A stretch of 64,000 bases of DNA from Sipunculus nudus (GCA_026874595.1 CM049317.1:51047618-51111617); one strand, 5' to 3'; positions 21,886 to 33,299 are shown, numbered from the stretch's first letter. Notes: generated by a model from the letters alone, not told the origin. Translations and numbers: made by a program.

Positions 21886-22715
21886 TGTGACAAGTGTAAA
21901 GTCATTAATCATTTCCGTCAACGCCTTGACATCAGCTTAGGCTTTGTTTTGGAATACCCTGGCCAGGTATGACCTGCCTGCATGTTAATGTGTGCTTATG
22001 GGCTCCCCTAGATAGCGTCACTACTAAAAAAGAATTCCCGACTTCCGACGACAATTAAGATCATGTGCTTCATCGGGACGTGTTACAGGCTTTTTCTCTT
22101 GGTTTCATTTTGATTTCGGTCTCGACCCGGTTGTTTCAGGTAAATTTGTCTTGCTTTTAGATATATTACTCGGTTTCAAAATAGGCCTTCATCTTGTTCT
22201 TGAAAAAAGTCTCTGCTTCACGATTTTGGTCATTCATGGGTTCTGCTACTATGGGTGAATACACAACTCAGCAGGCAGTAATACTGTAGGTCTGTGTGAC
22301 AAGTGTAAAGTCATTAATCATTTCCGACATTAGCTTATAGGCTTTGTTTTAAAATACTCTAGCCAGGCATGACCTGCCAGCCGTAGACATCATGTTAGGG
22401 TTGTGCTTACGGGCTCCTCCAGATAGCGTCGTGCACTACTAAAACAGAATTCCCGACTTCCGACCACGATTAAGACCTTGTCCTCCATCGGGACGTGTTA
22501 CAGGATTTTCCTCTTTGTTTCATTTGATTTCGGTCTCGACCCGGTTGTTTCAGGTAAATTTGTCTTGCTTTTTGATTTATTACTGTGATCTATTACTGTT
22601 TTAAAATAGGCCTTCATCTTGCTTTTGAAATATGTCTCTGTTTCATGATTCTGGTCATTCATGGGTCATGCCCTAAATTCTTACTATGGGTGAATACACA
22701 ACTCAGTAGGCAGTT
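21886..22715 (+). repeat. Tandem duplication, period 409 bp
   Basis: TGTGACAAGTGTAAAGTCAT starts both copies (21,886 and 22,295). GAATTCCCGACTTCCGAC, CATCGGGACGTGTTACAGG, TCGACCCGGTTGTTTCAGG and GGTGAATACACAACTCAG follow in the same order. The copies differ by substitutions and indels (roughly 85% identical). The preserved GGTTGTTTCAG then GTAAATTTG could mimic a splice donor, but no frame is conserved. Confidence 0.88.
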
Positions 22716-23452
22716 ATACCGGACTTGTAATTCTACTTGAGTCGGGATCACAGTCATACGGAGAACTGCACTACAACGGTCATCCAATCGGTTGCAACGA
22801 TATTGCAGTACACTTCTAGTAATTTTAAAATTAGGCGACGAGTTAGGAATCAGCTTAAAGATGGTATAAGAATGTGCAAACCAAAACGTTATTAATCTCA
22901 TCTTTTTAGTAACCTGCAGAAATTCATATGTAATCCATGAAAAACATGCTTATGTTTTGTCAGACATTCAACAAAGATGCAGAGAGATTTCCCAACACGC
23001 CGAGTCTAACGGGATATTTTCCCAACATAGTTGGTGTTGTAAGAAAGCACGTAATTTTACGTTGATCTGGTTTATTTTAAGTAAGAGCGAACTCAAAAGC
23101 CGGCAGGTTACCGTGCGGCGTTGTCAAAAATGAGGAAAATATTTGCATCTCCAGCGTTACAGTGCGGTTCTCGACAAAGTTAACACACTACTCTGATATC
23201 TCGATAATCTCTCTTATGTTAGAGGAGCAAAACGCCGCTGAATTCTCACTCTCTTTTCATTGGTATCACTCTTGACCTTTCGATAGTTCTCTACTTAATT
23301 TGGATGAAACTTAAACTTTCCCGGCTTGGATCCCGGCCTATAAACCTCAACGAATCATCCATGATCATTTTGCTAGGATTACATAGTAACCATTAGGTAA
23401 TATGCATGCTCTCCTGTAAATATGTAACACGTTAACAATGACAATAACAACC
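22716..23452. other. Unannotated spacer
   Basis: No supported gene. CG content rises slightly near 23,100-23,200 without a clear signal. Confidence 0.35.
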
Positions 23453-23514
23453 AGGGGTGTCAATACAGGGTGAGATGGGGTATATATCCCCGACTTTTTA
23501 GCAAGGGCGGGCGG
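23453..23514 (-). mobile_element. hAT-like end fragment
   Basis: CAGGGGTGTCAATACAGGG is the inverted form of the right end of the hAT-like MITE at 25,582-26,047 (CCCTGTATTGACGCCCCTG). Only this end is recognisable. Confidence 0.5.
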
Positions 23515-23745
23515 CCAATGTAATAACTCTACCTGCGTCAGAGAATAATATTCATATATTGGAATAACATATTTTAAATATATTACTAATTAGAATTACA
23601 CTTTGGTTCCATTTTTCAGGTTGCTCTGAATATCATATATCTAAACCTGGTTTATGAGAAACCAAAAGCGGCAACATAATACCTTATTTAATAAAACCTT
23701 ATACTTAGTTGTAATTAATTTGAAATATGTCACAAGGACGATAAA

Positions 23746-23748
<3 letters not shown>

Positions 23749-23783
<35 letters not shown>
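23749..23783. repeat. (TA)n microsatellite
   Basis: About 35 bp of TA, at the position where the second copy of the block holds an LTR-like insertion. Confidence 0.93.
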
Positions 23784-23785
<2 letters not shown>

Positions 23786-24773
23786 CGCCACTGATAACAA
23801 CGCTTAGGTTGTGACCTATGAGCACGCAGTAATATATAGATATAGCATAATGTAGACGATAAAAAAACCACAAATAGACTAAACATAACAAGGAGCTAGC
23901 TATGATCTAGATTCAAGCAGAAGAGCAAACACGTGTATAGTTGTCCCGTGTGGAGTTTATAGGGATATTGACCGGTGTTAAAGAACACCTGACAACATAT
24001 TCTTTCAAGTATATACACAATTTTTAAGATAAAACATAAAATATGACACATAATCTATCTTATCAATATACATATATTACAGATAAAATTGATGAAAATT
24101 GACAAACTGGAGAAATTTATAAATTTAATTAACTTTTTTAAATTTTTTCATTACTGTCCGTTTGTATGCAGTTTTTATTTGCAGGGTTGACTAATTGGAA
24201 TTCAATAATATTCTTCTTTACTTAATGATACCTGGAAACTGTTTGGCACACTATTGTCGATATCAGTTTTATTTTAGGTGCGGATTTTATCAGAACATCC
24301 ATTCAGGATTCTGAATAGTTCATTGTCTCAACAGAAAACATCAGAAATAACGGTTCACTGGAATATAATGTTATATAATGGTGTTCCCAGATATATAACA
24401 CGTATGAATAGCTATAAGTGACATGCAAGGCAAATAAGATGTTTTATTGACAGACGTTGGCATTTCAAATTGATCTCACGTTTCATGTGGTTGACGTCCT
24501 AGTAGAATTGAGTTCCCTAAGTGACAGAGGCCTTGAGTTTGACAGATCCATGCATCACTCACTCAAATAATATGATCAGTTTAGCAAAGTCTTTGTCTAT
24601 ACAAAAGCATTTATCATCGTAGAAATTCTTGTTCAGCAAAGAAAATCGGATAACAGTTGCAGGTGCGTAGCCAGGATTTACCGAAGGGCGGGGGCCAGTA
24701 ATAGAGGCTGCTGGAATACCTACTTTGCAAATATTTCATTATTTACATACATACATACATACATAAATATATT

Positions 24774-24777
<4 letters not shown>

Positions 24778-24832
<55 letters not shown>
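24778..24832. repeat. (TA)n microsatellite with a (CATA)n leader
   Basis: (CATA)n at about 24,748-24,770 runs into about 50 bp of TA. Confidence 0.93.
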
Positions 24833-24838
<6 letters not shown>

Positions 24839-25084
24839 ATAAGAATCTCAGACAATATAAGATTTTGCAAAGAATCAGGTCAGAATTTCAATATTCTTAT
24901 AACGTTATTACACAAAACAAGAGAAACAATTGCCAAAGTATTGATGACATTTTGGAATGGACGTCAATTATTACAATCAACTTATTGCTTTCAAGTTTGG
25001 AATCAATGTTTTCTATTCTCCAATTTCTTAGTTATCTCATGACCGACTCAGAAATAATGTCCCCGGGAGAGATCTCTGGATCAT
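24833..25084 (+). repeat. Repeat D2, copy 1
   Basis: Matches 35,104-35,335: CAGAATTTCA(A)TATTCTTATA, ACAAGAGAAA, TTGCCAAAGTATTGAT, TTTCTATTCTC and TCAGAAATAATG/A. Both copies start directly after a long (TA)n tract. Confidence 0.8.
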
Positions 25085-25657
25085 GGAAAATCCACGGCTC
25101 TATCTGATAAATATTTTTGTAATGAGCTGATAGGGAATGAATACCGCAAAATTTAATCCTAAGGTTTTCACAGGAACTATTGTCGTGTGTTTCACTTATA
25201 TGATATAAAGATTACTTGTGCTAGAATTCTCCAGGAACACCCTCCCAAAAAATATCAACAAAGAATGAAAAAATATTCTATTTCAGAAACCAAATAAAAT
25301 AAATTTACGAACGAGACGTGAGGCATAGACAGGGTGTGCGAATTTTTAAGTGAGAAGTTTTTTCCGATAAACAACAAAGGTCCGATAGCTTCATTGCCTG
25401 GGCAATATCGTAGATACAACGATTGTATAAAGAAGCATTCTACCCTGAAATATCTGAAAGATGTTTTGTATTAGAAGAACCTCAGACAACATTGCAAAAC
25501 ACGATGTTTATTCAGTGTAGTCAGTTGAGGGTGTAGTCTTGTGTATACACAGGCATATGCCGTTAAAGTCTCTTGCACGCGCAGTGGCGTCAATTTTTCT
25601 TCAAAGGCTTGGGGGGGATGATTCACAACTTTTTTAACACACCATCACACATACGTG

Positions 25658-25661
<4 letters not shown>

Positions 25662-25704
<43 letters not shown>
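25662..25704. repeat. (TA)n microsatellite
   Basis: About 43 bp of TA inside the hAT-like MITE. Confidence 0.93.
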
Positions 25705-25708
<4 letters not shown>

Positions 25709-25913
25709 TTATTTATTTATATATATTAATATATATATACCTTTTTATTGTCTGTATGACAAATTTCAAATTAAGTGTAGGGTTTTAAAAAAGAAGGTAT
25801 TGTTCCAATAAATGTTAATTCTTAATCAGGTTCAGATATATAATGTTTTATATCAATTTCATAAATGTAACTGAAGTCTAAAAGTCTAGTTATAAATAAA
25901 TTTCATTACCAAT

Positions 25914-25917
25914 ATAT

Positions 25918-25949
<32 letters not shown>

Positions 25950-25950
25950 T
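25914..25950. repeat. (TA)n microsatellite
   Basis: Two TA runs separated by an AAATA interruption, inside the hAT-like MITE. Confidence 0.9.
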
Positions 25951-26744
25951 ATTCTCTGAAAATCAGGGAGGATGATTACATTGACCATTCCCCCTTGCCA
26001 AGAAGAAGTTTTGTATACCCCCCCCCCCCCCTGTATTGACGCCCCTGTGCACGCGAAACGGATAGCTGCCAATGTGAAAAAGATAGGCCCAGAAAAAATT
26101 ATTCCAACATTATTAAATTTTTGGTTTAAGTATTGTAAATTGATCTGATGCAAAACTTAAAACTCTCCAATATAAAAAGAAAGCAGGTTGGTATATCTCG
26201 ATTAAAGCATTTAGCAAAGATACAACTTCAGCCTTGGTACGTTGCATTGTCTTTCAGCAAATTAACGCAAAATGTATTATACCGATTTTGCTGAAATTTT
26301 GTATAGGGGTAGAGTAAAACCGCATTCATTATCGATTACATTTTTGAAGGTAATCGGAATCACTATGATATGTTTTTCTTTAAGTGGCATAATCATTATT
26401 CCACAAAGGGAATTAAGGACTATTCCTTTGTCCCCACGTAGAAGCCGCCCATTTGTACGCAGTTGTTCTGCCACTCGCCTGGTGAACCCGTGTTTCTGAA
26501 CCATGACGATGTTTTACATGAAACGTGCACGTATCAACGAATGACTGATTTGTAGATTCTGGCGGGGGTTCGTAGGATCTATTATGTTATCGGATCCAAT
26601 CCATATCCGTTTATATAGATGTACTGGTCACAGGTTTCAAGTATAGAGATTGAGGACACTAGGAAGTGTGTGCATTCCCCCCCCCCCCCCCACATCAGGA
26701 CTTCCTTTAGAAAAACTTTTTTCAAACAACCTATAATTCGGCCG

Positions 26745-27390
26745 AACTGTTCACAAGTGATCCAGGGATCATGACGCTCAGCAGAATAGAAAGACATTAA
26801 CAAAAGGAAAATTATCATCAAAATGCCAAATTATATAGGTTGTATCCCAATTCAAGTGAAGCATGGTTCAGAGGATATGGGTAACAGAGACCTAATTTCA
26901 GGTTTTCAAGGAGATTTTTCATTGACTTCCCAGGATGTCAAGTAGTAAGATTCTAGGTGTAATGGTTAAAATTTGTGCTCTGTAAACTGGCGATTGCATC
27001 TTTGAAGGTCAAAAAAAATTCAAAGAAAATGCGTAAAAATTTGAAAAAAATCCAGGTTAAGCCACTAGTCTGCAGAAACTAATGACACACTCCATGATGA
27101 ATGTGCATTCAAAGGATAATGGTGATGGATGCAATATTTGTTCAGATAATAGATCTTTGGTAACAAATTTTACATTATTCGGGGGGGGGGGGGGGTTACA
27201 TACAAGCCCTATAGCTCAAAGGATATGGGTAACAGAGGCCTAATTTCATGATTCCATGGGGATTTTTTATCGCCCTCCCGAGATGTCAGGTAAGAAGATT
27301 CCAGGCGCAGCGGTTACGATTAGTGCCTGGTTAACGGACGGTCGGACAGATGGACAGACGGACGGACGCCGAACAAAGAGTGATCGCTAC
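26745..27390 (+). mobile_element. Repeat insertion absent from the paralogous block
   Basis: Copy 2 of the D3 block passes from CATAAATCGACTCA to TGCCTCTGAATG in about 50 bp, whereas copy 1 has about 640 bp extra. The extra sequence holds two tandem versions of GGATATGGGTAACAGAG(A/G)C (near 26,875 and 27,223), a poly-G run near 27,181-27,195 and a GGACAGACGGACGGACGCCG tail. The same tail type occurs at about 34,735-34,790, so this is an interspersed repeat. Confidence 0.65.
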
Positions 27391-28720
27391 CATGTTTATC
27401 ATGCAAAGATTCTTCTGAATGTATAAAATCAACATCCCTGTAAACCCATACAACGGTGATGGTGTTAAGGTCTTCAGCTCTTCGTGTCTACTCAACGGAA
27501 GTTGAAAGCAGATTTATGTGGACATATGTTCCGCGCTTCAATTGAAAATCTTTCCTTCCTCGTTACATAGTAAAATTCCTTAACTGGCGATATAATTGAA
27601 ATGGGGATTACAGGTGACCCGCTTGACCGCATATTTTCCGGCTCCGGCTATCTTTAAAGGCCAGTGAGCTCGAAATGTAAGGAAATCCCCGGAGTGCTTC
27701 CTAAAAAGCGTGACAGTCGAAAAATGTCTTGCTGAACACTTGTAGAGGGTTAGGGTAAAGACATATCAATATAACTATTGTCCATTTAATTCAGGAGGTA
27801 ATCAGAATTACCACAATATATTTTTTTCTTACAAACCATTATGTGAAAGCCACCCATTCTTGTTAATTTTTTTCAGCCAGTCGGGAGGTGAACTCGTGTT
27901 ACTGAAGCATGACAATGTTCACCCATTACACGCATACACGTGAATACAGAATTGATATTAAAGGAGATTACGGCGTAGGTCTATACGCCCCGACTACAGA
28001 ATCTTGTCTGTTAATGGAATCCCTATCAACTAAGAGATGTACTGGTGATATTTTTTCATGTTTCATCTTCCCTACATACAGACAGCAGATCTAAACAAAG
28101 ATAGGAGGACCCCCCCCCTCCTAACCCGAATGATATTTTAGTGGTAGGGCTTCTTATTGAATAAAAAAACTATTAAAGCACATGACTTTGCCCGACTTTT
28201 GAAACCATAGTTATCATGAAAAATATTTTTGAATGTAGAGAAATTAATATACCTGTTACCCATAAAAGGTTTGTCAAACGGTGCTCACTTCACTGGACTC
28301 GGTTTCCGTGTTAACCAAACTAAAGAGCCCTTGCATTGAAAGTGTAGTCGCGTGGTCTTTGGATTGAGTACCATTAATTCCTTTTGAGAGAGAAAAAAAA
28401 AATCCTTTAGAGGCTATACAATGGATATTGAGAATCAATAAGGATTAAAGTGGACCCGCATGACCGCGTACTGCACGGAAATGCCCTTTTGCAGGATATG
28501 CGCTCTGGCCACGGTCTTAACAGGCCAGTAAGCTCAAAATGTAGGAAAATCCCCGAGGGGCCACCTGAAAAAGCATTACAGGCGTGGAAGACCTTAAAGC
28601 ACAACAGAAATAGGGGCACCTAATGGGGAAATATAAAAATTATTAATTTTTTTTTCAGAATATAGGGGATAATTCTGCAAAAAGAAAAAAAAAATTCATA
28701 GAAGAGCGCATCGCCGATAC

Positions 28721-28885
28721 ATGTGCTTCTTTAAAGTTTATTCTTAATTTCATAATGACTTCTATATAGCTTGACTGCATTAATCCTGTCTTATTTAAAC
28801 TAAAACTTAACCTTTATGTATTTTACATGGATTATACGAATAACTTACAAACTAATTAAGTTACCCTCCGTGATTAAGGATATGG
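28721..28885. other. Spacer
   Basis: No feature. Confidence 0.35.
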
Positions 28886-28975
28886 CGTTTGGTAGTGTCT
28901 ACAGGTGGAGGAAACCTCTGACCGTGGAGGGGCTACTATGCAACCCACTCTCATAAACCACTTCCACACGGTAAC
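28886..28975 (-). mobile_element. SINE family 2 fragment (body only)
   Basis: TGGCGTTTGGTAGTGTCTAC followed by GGAGGAAACC resembles the body of the element at 39,085 (CCGTTCCGTAGACTGTAGCG, GAAGGAAACCG). The tRNA-like head is missing. Confidence 0.4.
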
Positions 28976-29242
28976 GGCAAAACCGGTTTCAAACCGTTTC
29001 GAATGCGAATTTAGAGAATAATATTCATATATTTGAAATGAAATATTTTAAATATATTACTAATTAGAATTACACTTTGGTTCCATTTCTAAGTTTGCAA
29101 TGAATATAATACCTAACCTGGTTTAGAAGTAACCTCAAGCGGCAACATAATACCTTATTTTTTTAAAACCTTATACGTAAATGTAATTTATTTGAAATAT
29201 GTCACACAGACAATAAAAAGTAAATATATTATATTATATGTA

Positions 29243-29979
29243 TATACAGGTGCTCTATTATGTGACACGGGCGTAACTCGTGTTGTTGTTACATTCCGTA
29301 CGGGTTGAACTCGCGTTGTCATGTGGGCCTTGAGTTTTCACGCTTGGTCTTGGGTCACGTGATTAGCCTGGTATGTGTAGATACACAGCGATGTCTTTCT
29401 AGAGAATTTCTGAAACGCGTGTTCACTGTTGAGTAGGGTCCTTATAGACTGTTCGAGAAGTGGAAGGTTCCCGGCTTAGGGTGTGAAGGTATATAAAGTC
29501 CTGTTTTTTTAGAACCAGGGGGCAGACAGCAGAACAGAGTAGATACAAGCGGACGCAGAAGCGTGTGTCAGGACCTTACCCGACGAATGCGGCAATTATA
29601 GATTTTCAAGAACTTTCTCCTGGATTTTATACATTTGGACTTCAATTTACTTTCTGTGTTGTTGCAAGAACTTTCCACTGGACTGTCAGTCTCCAAGAGT
29701 TTACATTCAAAGGACTTATCTTGGTGACACTGTTGATATCGAGGTACTGTACAATTATCTTCCTGTGTGATTGTATTGACTTGTTGCTAAAACGCTGTGT
29801 TACTGTATAATTGTATTGATTTAGTGTATTATATTGTTAGGGTTGTTTTAGGAATAAATTATAGTTATTTGTTAAAAAAAACACTGACTTCTTTATTCAT
29901 TCCCCTACAAAATTGAATTACATTCCATTACAAAATTTGTGTTCATCACGCATACGCGATCTTTTTATATTAGGTTCCG

Positions 29980-29982
<3 letters not shown>
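29243..29982 (+). mobile_element. Solo-LTR-like element, copy 2
   Basis: Same unit as copy 1: ACAGGTGCTCT at the start, TATATAAAG at 29,490-29,498, AATAAA at 29,853-29,858, and GGTTCCGTAA at the end. Both terminal bases are blurred by the surrounding TA tract. It postdates the D1 duplication, because copy 1 of D1 lacks it. No internal retroelement sequence. Confidence 0.7.
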
Positions 29983-30019
<37 letters not shown>

Positions 30020-30038
30020 CATTTATATATATATATAA
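29983..30038. repeat. Interrupted (TA)n microsatellite
   Basis: TA runs with ACATACATTTA interruptions, directly after the LTR-like end. Confidence 0.9.
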
Positions 30039-31104
30039 TTATAAAGAAAAAGTCCTCACTATGATAACTCTCCCACTTTGAGTCATCGCCCGCCTGCACT
30101 TGAACATAAATGGACGCCACTGATAACAACATTTAGATGGTGACAAATGAGCACGCGGTAAAATATATATATAAATAACATAATATTGACGAATACTCAA
30201 CCCACAAATACACTTAACATAACAAGTTGCTAGATATGATCTAGATTCCAGCAGATGAACTAACACGTGTATTGTTGGCACGTGTAAAGTGTGTCTGCAT
30301 GTTTATAGGAATATTGACCGATGTTGAAGAACACCTGACAACATTTTTTGAAGTATGTACACGACTTTTAAGATTAAATAATAAAATATGAAACATAATC
30401 TTATATTATCAATATACATGTAATAATGATAAAAATTATGAGAACTGACATACAAGGGAAATTGACAAATCTAAATAACAGCCTTTATTTTTTTTATAAC
30501 TGTCCGTTTGTTTTTTTTTTTTTTATTTCATATACAGGGTTGACTATATAAAAATATGTGTTATAGGTGAAATAACAGAATTCAAAATGAAAATTCAATT
30601 AAATTCTTCTTAACTTGAAATGATACATGGCAACTGCTTGGCACTCAATTGTCGATATAAGGTTAGGTTAAGTGCGGTTTTCCGGTTTTAGGAGTCTGAT
30701 TGGTTCATTGTCCCAACACAACAAATTAGAAATACCGGTTCACTGGAATATAATGGTGTTACAAGAAATATAAAAGGTAAGAATAGCTTTTAAGTGACAT
30801 GCAAGGCTAATACGATGTTTAATTGACAGACGTTTCAAATTGATCTCACGTTTTCAAGTGGATGACGTCCTAGTAGATTTGAGTTGCCCAAGTGACAGAG
30901 GCCTTGACATTCAGAAAGACCATGCATCGCTCGATAAAAAAATATGATAGGTTTAGCAAAGTCAAAAGCAATTTTCATTGAAAGCATTTCTTGTTTCAGC
31001 AAAGAAAATCGGATGACAGTTGCAGGTGTGTGGCAAGGATTTACCGAATCGGCGAGTGCCGTTGATATGGGCCGCTGCTGGAATACCTGCTTGGCAAAAA
31101 GTTC

Positions 31105-31106
<2 letters not shown>

Positions 31107-31178
<72 letters not shown>
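31107..31178. repeat. (TA)n microsatellite
   Basis: About 72 bp of TA with one central AATAA interruption. Confidence 0.95.
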
Positions 31179-31180
<2 letters not shown>

Positions 31181-31318
31181 TTCGCTACCTTGCTTCAACA
31201 GAGGGCTCGATCCGTAAACCAGAGAGCATAGATACCTGAAGAGCCTTCTGGGCGAAACGGACCGTAGTGTCATTAATCGACCATGAGCTAAACTCTCGGA
31301 CTGTTTGATATATATTAC

Positions 31319-31365
<47 letters not shown>
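31319..31365. repeat. (TA)n microsatellite
   Basis: About 45 bp of TA directly 5' of the LINE fragment. Confidence 0.95.
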
Positions 31366-31369
<4 letters not shown>

Positions 31370-31915
31370 CTGAAATCACAAGGGCAAATATCAAAATAAG
31401 AAGGCTGACAGGGACTTATACACAACAGTATTTTGGAAAAGCTTCCTCAGCTTTATTTCAAATGTGTGGAAAATCAGAGGAAGACAGAGTGCATTTCATT
31501 ATGGAATGAAGTTATTTAAATATTCTGAGACAAAAATGTCAACAACAGATAAATAAATTGATTCCATATGTATACAAAAACCGTACCTTAATATTATCAG
31601 ACAGAAATAATTTGGTGCAGTTAATCTTAAGTGCTAGCCATCCACGTATTAATGATCTAATCGACTTCACTAAGGACATTAGAAGGGAATTTGAGATTTT
31701 AACTCGAAACATGGTCTACAAACTACACAAGAGGAAATCTCTATATATATATTTTTGTCAATTAATGGAATATGAATATTCAACTTGGAAGTACCTCTTA
31801 AGGAGTATATAAAACCGTGAACATTCTCTATGTATATTTGTGCTGCTTTTACTATTATGATCTTAGTGATCATAGTACCGGTGAACATTTAATACATAAG
31901 AAATAAATTAGATAT
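31366..31915 (+). pseudogene. LINE ORF2 C-terminal fragment and 3' UTR
   Basis: One frame from about 31,366 to TAA at 31,812 reads as the end of a non-LTR retrotransposon ORF2: LTGTYTQQYFGKASS, then the knuckle CGKSEEDRVHFIME, then a basic tail (RNMVYKLHKRK). A single in-frame stop (TGA, 31,495-31,497) stands where the last cysteine of the knuckle would be expected. Otherwise the frame is intact for about 145 codons, which makes it the best-preserved coding relic here. The downstream part holds AATAAA near 31,902 and no long tail. It is 5'-truncated at the (TA)n tract. Confidence 0.75.
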
Positions 31916-31984
31916 AGACTCAATACCTAGGAAGGAGGGAATGAAAATGAGATGAAGAATAAGAAGGCTCTTACTCATCAAGCC

Positions 31985-32175
31985 CGATGGTTTAAACTCC
32001 TGGGGGCATGATCTCGAAGCGATCGTTAAGCTAACGAATTCGTTAAGCACTCGTAACGATTAAATTCGGAACAAAATCGTTAATTCACCCATTTCGTTAA
32101 CTTTACCAATTCTTCGTTATTTTATCGAATGGTTCGAACCATTCGTTAAGGCTTCGTTAAGACATTAAAGGCCAC
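31985..32175. repeat. Palindrome-rich patch built of CGTTAA motifs
   Basis: Contains the perfect 20-bp palindrome CGAATGGTTCGAACCATTCG (32,126-32,145), a second palindrome TAACGAATTCGTTA near 32,031-32,044, and at least six further CGTTAA/TTAACG-type words in about 190 bp. It may be a small foldback element or a cluster of binding sites. No copies were seen elsewhere in the window. Confidence 0.6.
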
Positions 32176-33004
32176 AGTTACCTTGAGAAGGATCGAATAT
32201 ATATCATTATTTTTGATTATGTCAATGTGGATCATTTGTCGACCAATATTTTTGGCATGCATAAAGAGTCGTTGTGGTAGGAAAAAGATTAACAGCTTAT
32301 TTTTACTGTGATTCAATGTTTTGGCACTGATTACAGGTACATTTAAAGATGTCCTCGTATGGCTCGACTTGATTTCTTTTTCTGTTGGCGCAATATGCTA
32401 TTCCTAGAAAAAAACTATATTTTCGCTATCACCCTCTGCCCTGATCTAGGCGCTTTACACCATGCAATCGAGAAGAGGGACACGTTTGTTTTATTTCTGT
32501 ATGCTATAAAGAAATAATTCCGGTTAATGTTCAATTTAGGGTCACATCTCATGTCCAGCATTTTAAGCTTATTCGTAAAGCAGGTGAGGAATGTCGGGGA
32601 TAAGTGTTCTGATACTTATGATGGCGCAAAAATTAATTTCACACACACAATAAGTTTTTACATCCACTAGCATATAATCCGTTCTTGGTGGGTGACGCTG
32701 AAGTAGTGATTTATGCATAAAACATATTTTTTGTTGAACTGAAGGAATGAAGCTAATCCTCCTGGACATGTTATTTGGAAAAGGATCCAAAGAGGCAGTG
32801 CTCTCAAGTTCAGCTGTGTTATCTAAATACCCGAATTCGAATGTCAAGGAAAATATTGCTTAATCTAAATAATAATAAGCAAAAATTCTTTCTATATTTT
32901 TAAAGAATCAACAGTGTCATACAAAAATAATATGCAAACTCATGTTCGGTGGCATTCTTATCAAATATGAACACCGTTAAATATTACAGAAACAATATTT
33001 AAGA
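32176..33004. other. Unannotated spacer
   Basis: A 92-codon minus-strand frame (32,569-32,847) shows no domain. Nothing else stands out. Confidence 0.35.
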
Positions 33005-33195
33005 CAATTTCCCCCAAGGAAAATTACCTCTGAACAATTACCACTGACGAATAACCCCCAGATGATTGATCAAAGCCAAATAAAAAGCCAGATAATTAGC
33101 CAAAGGACAAAAATAAAAAACAGTTACCCCTGAATGAATGCCCCCGGATAATTATGCCATAGACATTAACCCCCCCCCCCCCCCAACGCACACAC
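33005..33195 (+). repeat. Degenerate minisatellite, period about 16 bp (AATTACCCCTGA-like)
   Basis: AAAATTACCTCTGAAC, AATTACCACTGACG and AATAACCCCCAGATG, then AGTTACCCCTGAATG, AATGCCCCCGGAT and AATTATGCCATAGAC, repeat a common core. A poly-C run and a short (CA)n follow. Confidence 0.65.
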
Positions 33196-33299
33196 ACACT
33201 CGATAATTAGCTTTTTGTATGTTTAGGCCTTACTTCATTTCTGATGTGAAAATAGTCTGATGAGCAAACCTTTATTTGCAAACGACAAGTTTTTATAAA

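Larger units (their letters stand above)
23515..24832 (+). repeat. Segmental duplication D1, copy 1
   Basis: GAGAATAATATTCATATATT starts a block that matches 29,005-31,105 step by step: TTAGAATTACACTTTGGTTC, AAGCGGCAACATAATACC, CCACTGATAACAAC, ATGATCTAGATTC, AAGAACACCTGACAAC and GACGTCCTAGTAGA. The last shared segment is the patch around GGATTTACCGAA (24,676 here, 31,038 there). It contains (TA)n tracts at 23,749 and 24,778. Non-coding. Confidence 0.85.
25582..26047 (+). mobile_element. 466-bp hAT-like MITE with an 8-bp target duplication
   Basis: The ends are CAGTGGCGTCAAT (25,582) and ATTGACGCCCCTG (to 26,047), which are inverted repeats of each other. TGCACGCG flanks both sides (25,574-25,581 and 26,048-26,055). 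CAG-type ends with an 8-bp duplication are the hallmark of hAT elements. The paralogous block at about 60,272 reads CTTGTACACGAAACG with no insertion, so the empty site is preserved. The interior is AT-rich with two TA tracts and a poly-C run and has no transposase. A second, left-truncated copy ends at 62,509. Confidence 0.9.
25085..28720 (+). repeat. Segmental duplication D3, copy 1 (with two insertions)
   Basis: Direct-orientation homology to 59,803-62,205, about 34.7 kb apart. Shared landmarks include AATCCACGGCTCTAT, GCTAGAATTCTCCAGGAACA, GATAGCTGCCAATGT/GTATAGCTGCCAATGT, GGTACGTTGCATTGTCTTTC, GTTGTTCTGCCACTCGCCTG, TGAATGTATAAAA, TTTTGAAACCAT and CCTGAAAAAGC. Copy 1 is longer because of the hAT-like MITE at 25,582 and a repeat insertion at about 26,745-27,390. 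The block also holds older internal duplications; for example, the GAGGTGAACTCGTGTTACTG region near 27,880 resembles 26,470. No frame is conserved between the copies. Confidence 0.85.
29005..31105 (+). repeat. Segmental duplication D1, copy 2 (split by an LTR-like insertion)
   Basis: Same landmarks and order as 23,515-24,832. Removing the LTR-like element at 29,243-29,982 leaves about 1.36 kb, close to the 1.32 kb of copy 1. The insertion lies in the (TA)n tract that copy 1 retains at 23,749. Confidence 0.85.

Noticed and set aside
21886-22715. Duplicated exon with donor-like GTTTCAG then GTAAATTTG
   Set aside because: Both copies keep the motif, but no open frame is conserved between them and indels are not multiples of three.
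27303-27330. GGCGCAGCGGTTAC resembling the family A MITE terminus
   Set aside because: Only about 13 bp match and the flanking sequence belongs to another repeat (27,180-27,405), so it is likely coincidence.
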